11,593 nucleotides of DNA from an uncultured Eubacteriales bacterium (GCA_900313765.1 OMSN01000040.1:1-11593); one strand, 5' to 3'. Numbered from the stretch's first letter, positions 1 through 10,079 are shown. Notes: generated by a model from the letters alone, not told the origin. A program made the numbers and translations.

Positions 1-685
1 CCTTTATTAATTCAGCATTCGTCAATGGAATCTTGCCCATATTAATTTTAGAAAAAACAGCAGTTTCTTCATATTCATCGCAATCAACTAATTCGTACCA
101 GATAATCTTCATAAAATTGTCGAAGACTTTTTTCATATCCGATTCATAATTTCTTGATTGAGGATTTTTTTGAAGCTCGTTAAAATATCGGCAAATCTCT
201 CCATAAGCCGTTAAGACGTAAAAACAATCAATATCATTCCTAAACTTTTCAAAAGCAGGGACTAAATGCTCTTCCTCGCAATATTCCTCATTTTTTATTT
301 GTTGCAAGCACATTTCAAGCGTATTCTTGTCATTATAATGCAATTCAAAAGGAAGAGATGGTTTGCGACGCCCGGCGGTATTAATATAATACAGATAGAT
401 AAGATAGATTGTGGTAAGTCGCTGTTGACCATCAATCACTTTCCAAGAAATACCATCGGTATTTTTCGTGACGATAATCGGCTGTAGACAGTAAAATCGA
501 CTTGGCAAAATGTTGTCATGAGATTCATAATCAGAGTGGCTGAATTCAAGAATGTCATCCAATAAATCCTTGACTTCAATTTTAGTCCAGCGATAGCCTC
601 GCTGATAAGCATCAATAAAGAAACTCTTTTTTTCTTCTTCAAGGTTTGCAATCGTTTTTAATTCGACAGAAGTTCTGCTGCTCAT
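1..685 (-). CDS. DUF262 (GmrS-like) domain protein, N-terminal 228 residues, cut by window edge
   Basis: This frame has no stop before the window edge, so only the N-terminus is visible. It starts at ATG 685-683, six bases after an AGGA box, with an in-frame TAG just upstream, so the start is secure. Seen: the motif IDAYQRGYRW at residues 24-33, the DUF262 signature IDGQQRLTT at 84-92, and FSKINMGKIPLTNAELIK at 211-228, which matches the family's 'F.riN..G.pLt..EliK' block. Known of the family: DUF262 is the ParB/Srx-like NTPase half of GmrSD-type modification-dependent restriction enzymes and of BrxU and SspE. It is often fused to a DUF1524 HNH nuclease, which would lie beyond position 1. 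Inference: a phage-defence or type IV restriction protein. The coding region is clearly more AT-rich than rpoBC, which suggests transfer. Specificity cannot be told from this fragment. Confidence 0.87.
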   Translation of the reverse strand, partial: MSSRTSVELKTIANLEEEKKSFFIDAYQRGYRWTKIEVKDLLDDILEFSHSDYESHDNILPSRFYCLQPIIVTKNTDGISWKVIDGQQRLTTIYLIYLYYINTAGRRKPSLPFELHYNDKNTLEMCLQQIKNEEYCEEEHLVPAFEKFRNDIDCFYVLTAYGEICRYFNELQKNPQSRNYESDMKKVFDNFMKIIWYELVDCDEYEETAVFSKINMGKIPLTNAELIK

Positions 686-710
686 TTCAGTTCCTATTTT
701 TATAAAAGAA

Positions 711-758
711 TTAATAATCAAATTTTTGGTGTTTTTCTAACAAATACTCATTAGCCAT
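711..758 (-). CDS. 15-codon ORF with good RBS, possible leader or gene remnant
   Basis: ATG 758-756 begins a short frame, MANEYLLEKHQKFDY, that ends at TAA 713-711. It sits four bases after the stop of the upstream ORF and has a clear GGGAGAG ribosome site about 7 bases before the ATG. The next start, for the DUF262 protein, is 25 bases beyond its stop. It may be a translational-coupling leader, the head of a gene lost by deletion, or chance. No product is recognised. Confidence 0.2.
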   Translation of the reverse strand: MANEYLLEKHQKFDY

Positions 759-762
759 AATT

Positions 763-1164
763 TTACTCTCCCTTAGCCCCTATTTTTGATTCCATCTCTT
801 CCCTTAAATCAGCCAGAACTTTCCCTTTATAAGAGAAATACTTCGCGCCCTGATAGGCACCGGATTCATTTTGCTGATTTTCAGGCAAAAAAGTGCCCAC
901 AAACGGAGAGAGCTTGTATATACGGCCGTCATATTCTATTGCATTGTCTGCAGCAACGGTTACCTTCAAGCCTGTTGGAATAAAGGTCAATTCTTCTCCG
1001 ATGGCAATATTCAGCATACTGAATTTTAGTTTCGGACGCTTTTTTACTTTAGAGTCCTGATCTTCAGGATGACAACACATCGGATCAGCTGTCTGAGGAC
1101 ATTCCGCTCTCCGGTCTGTTCCGGAAACGGAAATGATGTGAAACGGAAATGGTGCGGAAATCAT
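763..1164 (-). CDS. 5'-truncated ORF with a small C-terminal domain of restriction-associated type
   Basis: Only the last ~95 residues look like a real protein, from about SKVKKRPKLKFSML onward. They form a compact beta-rich domain with the elements IGEELTFIPTG, DGRIYKLSPFVGTF, YQGAKYFSYKGK and a terminal LADLREE. This layout recalls the RAMA-like or related small domains at the C-terminus of DNA methylases and other restriction proteins. That likeness is from memory and uncertain. The first ~40 residues (Cys/Pro-rich, MISAPFPFH...) look like chance coding, no ribosome site precedes the ATG at 1164 or the alternative ATG at 1080, and the frame stays open back into the rpoC terminator. I infer the C-terminal stub of a larger protein whose 5' part was lost when the AT-rich segment was joined near 1050. 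It ends four bases before the 15-codon ORF and lies in the same direction as the DUF262 gene, so the three were probably one operon. Confidence 0.45.
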   Translation of the reverse strand: MISAPFPFHIISVSGTDRRAECPQTADPMCCHPEDQDSKVKKRPKLKFSMLNIAIGEELTFIPTGLKVTVAADNAIEYDGRIYKLSPFVGTFLPENQQNESGAYQGAKYFSYKGKVLADLREEMESKIGAKGE

Positions 1165-1170
1165 TCCGTA
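1124..1170. repeat. Imperfect 16-bp tandem repeat between rpoC terminator and AT-rich segment
   Basis: GAAACGGAAATGATG (1124-1138) recurs with one mismatch as GAAACGGAAATGGTG (1140-1154), followed by a partial third unit GGAAATCATTCC. The array sits in non-coding DNA next to the presumed junction of the foreign segment. Its function is unknown. Confidence 0.5.
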
Positions 1171-1180
1171 AGCACTACTG

Positions 1181-1224
1181 AAACAGAAAAACTGCCGGCC
1201 AGGGCAATATGCCCGGCCGGCAGT
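1181..1224 (-). terminator. Intrinsic terminator of the rpoBC operon
   Basis: The arms ACTGCCGGCCAGGGC (1191-1205) and GCCCGGCCGGCAGT (1211-1224) pair as a 14-bp GC-rich stem with one bulge and an AATAT loop. On the minus strand the stem is followed by TTTTTCTGTTT. It lies about 30 bases after the rpoC stop. The plus-strand side also ends in TTTTT, so it may work in both directions and shield rpoC from the downstream region. Confidence 0.92.
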
Positions 1225-1255
1225 TTTTATTTACAGTTCAGTTCCGGAGAACTCT

Positions 1256-4200
1256 TTATTCTTCTTCGTCCGGAATCTCTGCCAGAACCTCTTCTGTGAC
1301 AGCGTCGCTGCTGCCCTCTTCTCCTTCGAAGATTCCATCCTCTTCAGGGAACATGACAGGCTCTGTCTTCTCGATCTCAACACTGCGGTAGCGCTTCATA
1401 CCGGTTCCTGCCGGGATCAGCTTACCGATGATAACGTTCTCCATCGGTCCGACCAGGTGGTCGACTTTACCCTTGATGGCTGCATCTGTGAGGACCTTCG
1501 TGGTCTCCTGGAAGGATGCCGCGCTCAGGAAGGATTCGGTTGCCAGTGATGCTTTCGTGATACCGAGAAGGATCTGCGTGCAGGTTGCAGGCTCCAGACC
1601 TTCTTCCTCAAGTCTTCTGTTGATCTCATCAAACTCGAGGGCATCTACTTTGGTTCCGGGGAGCAGCTGCGAATCGCCTGAGGTATTGACCTCGACCTTC
1701 TTCAGCATCTGGCGCACAAGGACCTCGATATGCTTATCCGAGATCTCAACACCCTGCAGACGGTAGACACGCTGAACTTCCTTGAGCAGGTAATCCTGTA
1801 CAGCGTCCACGCCCTTGATCTTCAGCAGATCGTGCGGGTTGATGGAACCTTCGGTCAGCTGGTCTCCGGCCTTGACGATGGTACCATCGCCAAGATGTGT
1901 GCCGTCGGGAAGCTTCTTCAGCTCCGTTCCGTAGGTATGGAGATACGCCTTGGAATTGCCCGTCTCCGGATCAATGACGACGATCTCTTCCTTCTTTTTA
2001 TTCTGTCTGATCTCGACTACACCGTCGATCTCAGAGATGATGCACATTCCTTTCGGCTTTCTTGCCTCAAACAGCTCCTCGACACGGGGAAGACCCTGTG
2101 TGATATCGCCGCCTGCAACACCGCCGGTATGGAATGTTCTCATGGTCAGCTGTGTACCGGGTTCACCGATGGACTGTGCAGCGATGATGCCGACCGGTTC
2201 GCCTACCTGTACCGGCTCGCCGGTTGCCATGTTGGAACCATAGCACTTCGCGCAGATACCGACTCTGCTGCGGCAGGTAAGGATCGTGCGGATCTTCACC
2301 TTCTGAACCGGGCAGTTGCCGTCCGCATCTACACCTTCCTCCATGATCCGCTCTGCTCTGGAGCGTGTGATCATGTGGTTCGCCTTCACAAGGACTTCTC
2401 CATCCTTGTTGCAGATCGTCTCAGCGGCATAGCGGCCGGTGATCCTCTCGCGCAGGCTCTCGATCTCCTCCTTGCCGTAGGCAAACTTGCGAATATAACG
2501 GCCGGGGATCTCATCTCTTCCTTCCGTACAATCCTTCTCACGGATGATCAGATCCTGTGAGACGACAACCATACGTCTGGTAAGGTAACCGGAGTCAGCA
2601 GTACGAAGAGCGGTATCGGACAGACCTTTACGCGCACCATGCGCACTCATGAAGTACTCCAGAACGTCAAGACCTTCACGGAAGTTGGACTTGATCGGAA
2701 GTTCGATCGTATGACCGGTCGTATCCGCCATCAGTCCGCGCATGCCGGCCAGCTGCTTGATCTGCTTGTCAGAACCGCGGGCTCCGGAGTCTGCCATCAT
2801 GTAGATGTTGTTGTACTTATCCAGACCATCGAGCAGGTATCTTGTCAGAGTCTGGTCTGTTTCCTTCCAGGTCTCGACAACTGCCTTATAACGGTCATCC
2901 TCATTGGAGAAGCCTCTTCTGTGCATCAGGTTGATGCGGTCCACATCTTCCTGTGCCTTCTTCAGCAGCTCTTCCTTCTGTGCCGGAACCGTCATATCGG
3001 AGATCGAAACCGTCATGCCGGCTCTTGTGGAGTAGCCATAGCCCATTGCCTTGATATGGTCAAGAACTTCCGCCGTCCTGGTTGCACCATGGATATTAAT
3101 GACCTTCTCAAGGATCTTCTTCAGATCCTTCTTCTTGACCAGCTGGTCTACTTCAAGCTTGAGTTCATTTTCTGGATCCCTGCGATCCACAAATCCAAGA
3201 TCCTGCGGGATGATCTCGTTGAACAGGAATCTTCCCAGTGTCGATTCTACGATGCCGCACTTCACGGTTCCGTCCGGCATCTCCTTCTCCACGCGGACCT
3301 TGATCCTGGACTGAAGGGTGATCACTTTGTTCTCGTAGGCAAGGATCGCTTCGTTGATATTCTTGTATACGCCGCCCTCGCCCTTTGCTCCGGGTCTTTC
3401 CTGTGTCAGGTAATAGATTCCCAGAACCATATCCTGTGACGGAACCGCAACCGGGCCGCCGTCAGAGGGCTTCAGCAGGTTGTTCGGCGAGAGCATCAGG
3501 AAGCGGCACTCTGCCTGTGCTTCCACGCTCAGCGGAAGGTGAACAGCCATCTGGTCACCGTCGAAGTCTGCATTGAATGCGGTACAGACCAGCGGATGAA
3601 GCTTGATCGCCTTACCTTCGACAAGGATCGGCTCAAATGCCTGGATACCAAGTCTGTGCAGTGTAGGAGCACGGTTCAGCATGACCGGATGCTCTCTGAT
3701 CACATCTTCCAGAACGTCCCAGACTTCGCCTTCCAGACGCTCAACCATCTTCTTGGCATTCTTGATATTGTGGCTGATGCCTCTCTGTACCAGTTCCTTC
3801 ATAACGAAGGGTTTGAACAGCTCGATGGCCATCTCCTTCGGCAGACCGCACTGATAGATCTTCAGTTCGGGGCCGACGACAATAACAGAACGTCCTGAAT
3901 AGTCAACACGCTTGCCCAGCAGATTCTGACGGAAACGTCCGCTCTTTCCCTTGAGCATGTCAGACAGGGACTTCAGGGAACGGTTGCCGGGGCCAGTGAC
4001 CGGGCGGCCTCTGCGGCCGTTATCGATCAGGGCGTCGACTGCTTCCTGCAGCATACGTTTCTCATTGCGGACGATGATGTCCGGAGCACCAAGCTCGAGA
4101 AGACGGGACAGTCTGTTGTTTCTGTTGATGATTCTTCTGTACAGATCATTGAGGTCACTGGTCGCGAAGCGGCCGCCGTCCAGCTGTACCATCGGGCGCA

Positions 4201-4963
4201 GATCGGGCGGAATGACCGGGATCACGTTCAGGACCATCCACTCCGGCTTATTTCCGGATTCGCGGAATGCTTCCACGACTTCAAGGCGCTTGATGATCTT
4301 GGCAGATTTCTGGCTGGTCGCTGTCTCCAGCTCCTTGCGAAGCTGTACGCTCAGCTCTTCCAGATCCAGATCCTTCAGCAGCTGCTGCACGGATTCTGCA
4401 CCCATACCTGCCTTGAACGCATTCGGTCCAAGTTCAGCGCGAAGTTCCTGATAGCGGACCTCGCCCATGATCTCTTTATAATGAAGACCGGTGATCGCGG
4501 TGTCGCCCGGATCCAGGACTACATAGCTTGCAAAATAGAGCACCTTCTCCAGATCCTTCGGAGACATGTCCAGGATGAGACCCATTCTGGACGGGATGCC
4601 CTTGAAGTACCAGATATGAGATACGGGAGCTGCAAGAACGATGCAGCCCATGCGCTCTCTGCGGACAGAACTCTTCGTAACCTCGACGCCGCAGCGGTCG
4701 CAGATCACACCCTTATACCTGATCTTCTTGAACTTGCCGCAATGGCATTCCCAGTCCTTGCTCGGCCCGAAAATGCGCTCGCAGAAGAGTCCGTCTGTCT
4801 CAGGTTTCAGCGTTCTGTAATTGATGGTCTCCGGCTTCTTGACTTCGCCGAGCATCTTATTTCTGGTAGCCCACTCACGAATCTTTTCCGGGGAAGCCAG
4901 TCCGATCTTAATCGCATCAAAAGTCATAGACTGATAAACTTCATTTGTCGTATTATCCGGCAT
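1256..4963 (-). CDS. rpoC: DNA-directed RNA polymerase subunit beta'
   Basis: This is the beta' subunit of core RNA polymerase, which carries the catalytic magnesium and clamps DNA. I chose ATG 4963 ([12 protein letters not shown]..., 1235 aa) because AGGAG lies seven bases upstream; a TTG 33 bases further up only overlaps rpoB. Seen in order: the N-terminal zinc site C73, C75, C88, C91; the catalytic motif NADFDGD with D466, D468 and D470; the bridge helix around 756-795 ([19 protein letters not shown]); the second zinc site C812, C897, C904, C907; and the trigger loop around 933-950 ([13 protein letters not shown]). The acidic C-terminal tail ends in IPDEEE. The length is close to the B. 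subtilis protein (1199 aa), with no large insertion. It is co-transcribed with rpoB and followed by a strong terminator. All key residues are present and nothing suggests damage. Confidence 0.99.
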   Translation of the reverse strand: MPDNTTNEVYQSMTFDAIKIGLASPEKIREWATRNKMLGEVKKPETINYRTLKPETDGLFCERIFGPSKDWECHCGKFKKIRYKGVICDRCGVEVTKSSVRRERMGCIVLAAPVSHIWYFKGIPSRMGLILDMSPKDLEKVLYFASYVVLDPGDTAITGLHYKEIMGEVRYQELRAELGPNAFKAGMGAESVQQLLKDLDLEELSVQLRKELETATSQKSAKIIKRLEVVEAFRESGNKPEWMVLNVIPVIPPDLRPMVQLDGGRFATSDLNDLYRRIINRNNRLSRLLELGAPDIIVRNEKRMLQEAVDALIDNGRRGRPVTGPGNRSLKSLSDMLKGKSGRFRQNLLGKRVDYSGRSVIVVGPELKIYQCGLPKEMAIELFKPFVMKELVQRGISHNIKNAKKMVERLEGEVWDVLEDVIREHPVMLNRAPTLHRLGIQAFEPILVEGKAIKLHPLVCTAFNADFDGDQMAVHLPLSVEAQAECRFLMLSPNNLLKPSDGGPVAVPSQDMVLGIYYLTQERPGAKGEGGVYKNINEAILAYENKVITLQSRIKVRVEKEMPDGTVKCGIVESTLGRFLFNEIIPQDLGFVDRRDPENELKLEVDQLVKKKDLKKILEKVINIHGATRTAEVLDHIKAMGYGYSTRAGMTVSISDMTVPAQKEELLKKAQEDVDRINLMHRRGFSNEDDRYKAVVETWKETDQTLTRYLLDGLDKYNNIYMMADSGARGSDKQIKQLAGMRGLMADTTGHTIELPIKSNFREGLDVLEYFMSAHGARKGLSDTALRTADSGYLTRRMVVVSQDLIIREKDCTEGRDEIPGRYIRKFAYGKEEIESLRERITGRYAAETICNKDGEVLVKANHMITRSRAERIMEEGVDADGNCPVQKVKIRTILTCRSRVGICAKCYGSNMATGEPVQVGEPVGIIAAQSIGEPGTQLTMRTFHTGGVAGGDITQGLPRVEELFEARKPKGMCIISEIDGVVEIRQNKKKEEIVVIDPETGNSKAYLHTYGTELKKLPDGTHLGDGTIVKAGDQLTEGSINPHDLLKIKGVDAVQDYLLKEVQRVYRLQGVEISDKHIEVLVRQMLKKVEVNTSGDSQLLPGTKVDALEFDEINRRLEEEGLEPATCTQILLGITKASLATESFLSAASFQETTKVLTDAAIKGKVDHLVGPMENVIIGKLIPAGTGMKRYRSVEIEKTEPVMFPEEDGIFEGEEGSSDAVTEEVLAEIPDEEE

Positions 4964-4976
4964 GAATGGTCTCCTT

Positions 4977-7900
4977 TCACTCGTTGTCTTCGCCAAAATC
5001 CGCGAAGCTGTCAGCTACCTCATCATCCGTATCGCCGTAGTCATCCTCGATGTCATCACTGAAGACAACACCTGTATCAGGCAGCTCAGAATCCACCTCT
5101 TCTCCATCCACCACTTCCTTGGTGGAGAAGCCGGCCTGCTCGAGTGATGCGCGGGATGTGTCATTCTGCTGACCGAATCTGCGATCATCGTCCAGAATGT
5201 GGCGCATATCGGTATCGCCGTAATCCACGCTCTCGATCAGTTTAACCTCGCTTCCGTCATCCTTGAGGACACGGACATCCAGCGCCAGGGACTGCAGTTC
5301 CTTCAGAAGTACCTTGAAGGACTCCGGAATACCCGGTTCAGGAATGTTCTCACCCTTGATGATCGCTTCATACGTCTTCACACGGCCGATCACATCATCC
5401 GACTTCACGGTAAGGATCTCCTGCAGTGTGTAGGATGCGCCGTACGCCTCGAGAGCCCAGACTTCCATCTCTCCGAAACGCTGTCCGCCGAACTGGGCCT
5501 TGCCGCCCAGAGGCTGCTGCGTAACGAGTGAGTAAGGACCGGTCGAGCGGGCATGGATCTTATCGTCGACCAGATGGTGCAGCTTCAGATAGTTCATGTG
5601 TCCGATCGTTGTCGGGCCGTCAAACGGCTCGCCGGTACGTCCGTCACGAAGCTGGACCTTACCGTCGCGATGGATCGGAACGCCCTTCCACAGCTCTCTG
5701 TGATCACGGTTGTCGTACAGATACTCCAGCACGGAGGGAAGCAGTTCGCCTTCATGCTTTTCCTTGAACTCATCCCACTCCATGTTGACATAGTCGTTGG
5801 CAAGTTCCAGGGTATCCTGAATGTCTTTTTCATTTGCGCCGTCAAATACCGGCGTCGCAATGTTGAAGCCAAGTGCCATGGCGGCAAGGCTCAGATGGAT
5901 CTCCAGGACCTGTCCGATATTCATACGGCTGGGAACGCCAAGCGGGTTCAGCACGATATCGAGCGGACGTCCGTTCGGAAGGAACGGCATGTCTTCGATC
6001 GGAAGGACTCTGGAAACAACACCCTTGTTTCCGTGACGGCCTGCCATCTTGTCGCCAACAGAGATCTTTCTCTTCTGAGCGATATAGATACGGACCGACT
6101 GGTTGACACCCGGTGACAGCTCATCACCGTTCTCTCTGGTGAATACCTTTGCGGCAACAACGATACCGTACTCGCCGTGAGGTACCTTGAGGGAAGTGTC
6201 TCTTACTTCTCTTGCCTTCTCACCGAAGATCGCTCTGAGCAGTCTCTCTTCGGCTGTCAGTTCTGTCTCGCCCTTCGGTGTGACTTTACCGACCAGGATA
6301 TCGCCTGCGCGGACTTCTGCACCGATGCGGATGATTCCGCGCTCGTCCAGATCCTTCAGAGCATCCTCGCCAACGCCCGGAACATCTCTTGTGATCTCTT
6401 CCGGACCGAGTTTGGTATCTCTGGACTCTGCCTCATACTCCTCGATATGAATGGAAGTATAGACATCATCCATGACCAGACGCTCGCTGAGCAGGACAGC
6501 ATCCTCATAGTTATAACCTTCCCAGGTCATGAATCCGATCAGCGGGTTCTTGCCCAGTGCCAGCTCGCCGTTCGATGTGGAAGCGCCGTCTGCGATGATA
6601 TCGCCCTCTTCCACGACATCGCCCTTGAAGACGATCGGTCTCTGGTTGTAGCAGTTGGACTGGTTGCTGCGCACATATTTGCGAAGATGATATTCATCCT
6701 TCTTGCCGTCGTCTGTGCGGATGATAATGCGGTTCGCCTCAGCGCGCTCTACCACACCTGCATGCTTTGCAAGTACGCAGACGCCGGAGTCGACAGCTGC
6801 CTTCACTTCCATGCCGGTACCGACAGCTGCAGCCTCTGTGGTCAGAAGCGGAACTGCCTGTCTCTGCATGTTGGATCCCATCAGAGCACGGTTCGCGTCA
6901 TCGTTCTGAAGGAACGGGATCAGTGCCGTTGCCACTGAGAAGACCATTCTCGGAGATACGTCCATGTACTCGAACATGGTCTTGGGATACTGCTGCGTCT
7001 GGTCGCGGAAACGACCGGACACGTTCTTATTGATGAAATAACCATTCTCGTCCAGTTTGGTATTCGCCTGTGCGATATGGTAATTATCCTCTTCATCCGC
7101 TGTCATGTAGACAACTTCATTGGTGACACGCGGATTGGCAGGATCCGTACGGTCAACCTTGCGGTACGGAGCTTCCACGAATCCGTACTTATTGATACGG
7201 GCATAGCATGCCAGTGAGTTGATCAGACCGATGTTCGGTCCTTCAGGTGTCTCGATCGGGCACATACGTCCGTAATGGGAATAGTGGACATCTCGAACCT
7301 CGAATCCGGCACGGTCTCTTGAAAGTCCGCCGGGGCCGAGTGCGGAAAGACGTCTCTTATGTGTCAGTTCGGACAGCGGGTTGTTCTGGTCCATGAACTG
7401 AGACAGCTGGGAAGATCCGAAGAATTCCTTGACCGCTGCAGTCACGGGCTTGATGTTGATCAGGGACTGAGGTGTGATCCCCTCGATCTCCTGCGTTGTC
7501 ATACGCTCGCGGACGACTCTCTCCAGACGGCTCAGGCCGATACGGTACTGATTCTGAAGAAGTTCTCCGACAGCACGGATACGGCGGTTTCCAAGATGAT
7601 CGATGTCATCGCTGTTGCCGATGCCATATTCCAGATGCATGTTGTAGTTGATGGATGCGAGGATATCTTCCCTGGTAATATTCTTCGGGATCAGGTCATG
7701 GATATGCGCACGCACATCTTCCCTGGCCGCCTCCTCATTCAGAACTCCGTCTGCGGAATTGCGCTCAAGGAGCTGTGCAAGGTACGGATAGTAGACCAGC
7801 TCGGTGATGCCGAGTTCTTCCGGCTCACAGTCCAGATACTCCTTCAGGTCAACCATCATATTGGAAAGAACGCGTACATTGCGCTCTTCCGTTGCAAGCA

Positions 7901-8891
7901 CGACATGATCCACTGCAGCATTCTGGATCCTGTCTGCCATCTGCGTATCGACGACAGTACCCGCTTCTGCAATGATCTCACCGGTCTGCATATTGACCAC
8001 ATCCTCAGCCAGTGTATGGCCGGTAATGCGGTTGCGGAGCAGAAGTTTCTTATTGTACTTATAGCGGCCGACCTTAGCCAGGTCATAGCGGCGCGCGTCA
8101 AAGAACATGCCGTGGATCAGGCTCTCGGCACTCTCCACCGCAAACGGCTCACCCGGGCGGATCTTCTTGTAGAGTTCTCTCAGACCGCTCTCATAGTCAT
8201 TTGCCTCGTCCTTCTCAAGCGTCGCTACGATCTTCGGCTCTTCTCCGAACAGCTCGATGATCTCCGCATTGGTTCCCACTCCGAGGGCGCGGACCAGCGT
8301 CGTAACCGCAACTTTGCGGGTACGGTCTACGCGGACATAGAAGATGTCGTTGGAATCTGTTTCATATTCCAGCCAGGCACCACGGTTCGGGATAACGGTG
8401 CAGGAATAGAGAGGCTTGCCGAGCTTATCGCGCGCAATCCCGTAATAGATTCCGGGGCTTCTGACAAGCTGGCTGACGATGACACGTTCCGCACCATTGA
8501 TCACGAAGGTGCCGGTATCTGTCATCAGCGGCAGATCTCCCATGAAGATCTCATGCTCGCTGATCTCGTCATTCTCCTTGTTATGGAGTCTCACCCGTAC
8601 CTTCAGCGGAGCCGCGTATGTCGCGTCTCTCTCTGCGCACTGCTCGATGGTGTATTTGACATCATCCCTGCACAGCTGGAAGGTGGTGAATTCAAGGCTG
8701 AGCTTTCCGCCGTAATCTTCGATTGGCGAGATGTCTTTGAAAGCTTCATCCAGTCCGTCCGTGAGAAACCAATCATAGGAGTTCTTCTGAACTTCGATCA
8801 GGTTGGGCATCTCGAGGACTTCCTGACTTCTCTGGAAGCTCATTCGCATGCTTCTGCCAGCCTTTACCGGGCGAATTCTGTTTTTTTCCAT
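4977..8891 (-). CDS. rpoB: DNA-directed RNA polymerase subunit beta
   Basis: This is the beta subunit of core RNA polymerase and the target of rifamycins. The start at ATG 8891 has GAGGTGA seven bases upstream; the protein has 1304 residues. Seen: rifampicin cluster I at about 492-523 ([20 protein letters not shown], then [13 protein letters not shown]) with D501, H511, R514 and S516, equivalent to E. coli D516, H526, R529 and S531. All are wild type, so target-based rifampicin resistance is not expected from this cluster. The lysines K948 and K956 in [12 protein letters not shown] match the active-site K1065 and K1073. The clamp-side C-terminus ([20 protein letters not shown]) is intact. The protein is longer than the B. 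subtilis one (1193 aa), partly through an Asp/Glu-rich tail of about 60 residues, which is common in Clostridia. Its stop is 13 bases before the rpoC start, and the rpoC ribosome site lies in that gap. Confidence 0.99.
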   Translation of the reverse strand: MEKNRIRPVKAGRSMRMSFQRSQEVLEMPNLIEVQKNSYDWFLTDGLDEAFKDISPIEDYGGKLSLEFTTFQLCRDDVKYTIEQCAERDATYAAPLKVRVRLHNKENDEISEHEIFMGDLPLMTDTGTFVINGAERVIVSQLVRSPGIYYGIARDKLGKPLYSCTVIPNRGAWLEYETDSNDIFYVRVDRTRKVAVTTLVRALGVGTNAEIIELFGEEPKIVATLEKDEANDYESGLRELYKKIRPGEPFAVESAESLIHGMFFDARRYDLAKVGRYKYNKKLLLRNRITGHTLAEDVVNMQTGEIIAEAGTVVDTQMADRIQNAAVDHVVLATEERNVRVLSNMMVDLKEYLDCEPEELGITELVYYPYLAQLLERNSADGVLNEEAAREDVRAHIHDLIPKNITREDILASINYNMHLEYGIGNSDDIDHLGNRRIRAVGELLQNQYRIGLSRLERVVRERMTTQEIEGITPQSLINIKPVTAAVKEFFGSSQLSQFMDQNNPLSELTHKRRLSALGPGGLSRDRAGFEVRDVHYSHYGRMCPIETPEGPNIGLINSLACYARINKYGFVEAPYRKVDRTDPANPRVTNEVVYMTADEEDNYHIAQANTKLDENGYFINKNVSGRFRDQTQQYPKTMFEYMDVSPRMVFSVATALIPFLQNDDANRALMGSNMQRQAVPLLTTEAAAVGTGMEVKAAVDSGVCVLAKHAGVVERAEANRIIIRTDDGKKDEYHLRKYVRSNQSNCYNQRPIVFKGDVVEEGDIIADGASTSNGELALGKNPLIGFMTWEGYNYEDAVLLSERLVMDDVYTSIHIEEYEAESRDTKLGPEEITRDVPGVGEDALKDLDERGIIRIGAEVRAGDILVGKVTPKGETELTAEERLLRAIFGEKAREVRDTSLKVPHGEYGIVVAAKVFTRENGDELSPGVNQSVRIYIAQKRKISVGDKMAGRHGNKGVVSRVLPIEDMPFLPNGRPLDIVLNPLGVPSRMNIGQVLEIHLSLAAMALGFNIATPVFDGANEKDIQDTLELANDYVNMEWDEFKEKHEGELLPSVLEYLYDNRDHRELWKGVPIHRDGKVQLRDGRTGEPFDGPTTIGHMNYLKLHHLVDDKIHARSTGPYSLVTQQPLGGKAQFGGQRFGEMEVWALEAYGASYTLQEILTVKSDDVIGRVKTYEAIIKGENIPEPGIPESFKVLLKELQSLALDVRVLKDDGSEVKLIESVDYGDTDMRHILDDDRRFGQQNDTSRASLEQAGFSTKEVVDGEEVDSELPDTGVVFSDDIEDDYGDTDDEVADSFADFGEDNE

Positions 8892-8987
8892 TAACTGTTC
8901 ACCTCTGTACTTTCTGCTGCCGATGTATAGTTATTTTTGGGCGCACTAAACCCATGGCGCATAGTCATGGACAATAATGCAACGTAC

Positions 8988-9016
8988 AGACTACCACGCC
9001 ACGGGCTCCGTGTCAA
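8988..9016 (-). promoter_or_regulatory. Promoter of rpoBC
   Basis: A perfect -35 box TTGACA (9016-9011) is separated by 17 bp from TAGTCT (8993-8988), which is preceded by TGG, an extended -10 element. Transcription would begin near 8981, giving a 5' leader of roughly 90 bases before the rpoB ATG. The design is the same as that of the rplJ promoter. Its presence means rpoBC need not rely on read-through from rplJL or the amidase gene. Confidence 0.75.
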
Positions 9017-9043
9017 ATGGTTTTTTTATTTTTTTGACCAATT

Positions 9044-9919
9044 TTACCCGGCGCTGCCGGCCTGCGCGAAATAAGCGTCAATGCCAGCCTTCAGTCCCTT
9101 CGCGTACCTGGCGCAGGATTCCTGCGAATGGTCACTCGCCCGGTCTCCAAGTTCTATATCCATGCTCGGAATGGTGGAATAGGATGTCTGGGTCAGATCC
9201 ATCGGAAGGCTTCCTCCCTGGAAGACGTTGACTCCTTCCTTCTGCAGTCCCTCTACCAGCGCCTTCCCCAGCGCTTCATGCTGCTGCCAGTGGGAGGCGA
9301 CCGGTTCCATGCTTCGGTAGGAAGCCACATCCGGCACACTGCAGTAGAAACATCCTTTATTGCTGTCCGTGGAATCAAAATGAATCGCAACGTGGATGTC
9401 CGCACAGTTGTTTGCCATGACCGTACGGGCGATGTTATCCAGCTGCACATCATCACTCTCCCGAATCATCAGGACATCATATCCGTCTTCAAGGAGCAGC
9501 TTCTTCAGCTCCATTGCAACCTGAAGATTCACGGAAGCTTCCGTTGCCCCATCGAGAAAGGTCATCCCGGTGGAGATCGCTGTGGAATTCACCTGTCCCT
9601 GGGCAGTCGTCCCGCCGGTCACCTTCGGAGTTCCGTCCGGATGGCTGAGAGTCTGGGCGCTCTCCCCTCCGCGGGTTCCATGCCCTGCATTGACACATAC
9701 GGTATGGTTCTTCCTGGGAGCTGAGTCTTCACTGGCTGTGTACAGTTCTGCGCTGCCGGTATGGATCACCGAGTTTCCCGCATAGGTCCAGTTCGTATCA
9801 AATGCCACTGCTCCAGCCTTCCTCTCCTGTACAGTCTCTGCACAGACCGCCATGGTTCCCGTCAAAAGCATCGCCGCCAAAGCCCATGTCATGTGCCTGA
9901 TCAGTCTCATCTGTCTCAT
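9044..9919 (-). CDS. Secreted N-acetylmuramoyl-L-alanine amidase (Amidase_3 family)
   Basis: This zinc enzyme cleaves the bond between N-acetylmuramic acid and L-alanine in peptidoglycan, outside the membrane. The start at ATG 9919 (MRQMRLIRHM..., 291 aa) is preferred because AGGAG lies about eight bases upstream; an ATG at 9937 has no ribosome site. Residues 1-27 form a signal peptide (basic start, hydrophobic ALAAMLLTGTMAV, likely cut after AVCA). No lipobox is clear. The Amidase_3 catalytic set is visible: H80 in VNAGHG, E127 in GATEASVNL, H180 in VAIHFDS, and catalytic E256 in PSMDIELGD. No SH3, LysM or other wall-binding domain is present, so it is a minimal enzyme. It lies between rplL and rpoB, an unusual place for a wall hydrolase. 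No convincing terminator separates it from rpoB, so its transcript may read into rpoBC. The exact role (cell separation, germination or wall turnover) cannot be told. Confidence 0.93.
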   Translation of the reverse strand: MRQMRLIRHMTWALAAMLLTGTMAVCAETVQERKAGAVAFDTNWTYAGNSVIHTGSAELYTASEDSAPRKNHTVCVNAGHGTRGGESAQTLSHPDGTPKVTGGTTAQGQVNSTAISTGMTFLDGATEASVNLQVAMELKKLLLEDGYDVLMIRESDDVQLDNIARTVMANNCADIHVAIHFDSTDSNKGCFYCSVPDVASYRSMEPVASHWQQHEALGKALVEGLQKEGVNVFQGGSLPMDLTQTSYSTIPSMDIELGDRASDHSQESCARYAKGLKAGIDAYFAQAGSAG

Positions 9920-9950
9920 ATCCTTTTCTCCTGTCATGATTATTGTTCTG

Positions 9951-9956
9951 ATTATA
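9951..9956 (-). promoter_or_regulatory. Probable -10 box of the amidase gene
   Basis: A consensus TATAAT (plus strand ATTATA) lies about 30 bases upstream of the chosen start, just downstream of the rplL terminator. No good -35 box is visible at 16-18 bp, so the promoter may be weak or need an activator or alternative sigma factor. Confidence 0.45.
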
Positions 9957-10010
9957 GCGGATCATACCTGCACATTTCCGCAGAGAACCTTAACAGTCTC
10001 TTTATTTCCA

Positions 10011-10058
10011 TATAAGTATTAAAAGAGGGAACTTGTGTCTGCACACAGTTCCCTCTTT
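10011..10058 (-). terminator. Terminator of the rplJ-rplL unit
   Basis: AAAGAGGGAACT-T-GTGT (10022-10038) pairs with ACACAGTTCCCTCTTT (10043-10058): 16 bp with one bulge and a four-base loop. On the minus strand it is followed by TTTTAATACTTAT, a modest U tract. It starts 21 bases after the rplL stop. It separates rplJL from the amidase gene and rpoBC, though some read-through is possible given the imperfect tract. Confidence 0.82.
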
Positions 10059-10079
10059 GTATTCGGGTAATGGTCTGGA

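Noticed and set aside
4964..4996. An N-terminally extended RpoC starting at TTG 4996.
   Set aside because: The extension overlaps the rpoB end. ATG 4963 has an ideal AGGAG site and matches the normal RpoC N-terminus.
7321..7425. Possible rifampicin-resistance mutations in rpoB cluster I.
   Set aside because: All the classic positions (D501, H511, R514, S516 here) are wild type.
7359..8894. A 511-codon open frame antisense to rpoB, and several similar long plus-strand frames across rpoB and rpoC.
   Set aside because: These are mirror frames of GC-biased codon use in conserved polymerase genes. They have no ribosome sites and no recognisable protein features.
9011..9045. Poly-T/poly-A rich stretch between the amidase and rpoB as a terminator.
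   Set aside because: Only a short, bulged stem with a long A-rich loop can form and no T tract follows it on the minus strand. The TTGACA box overlaps it instead.
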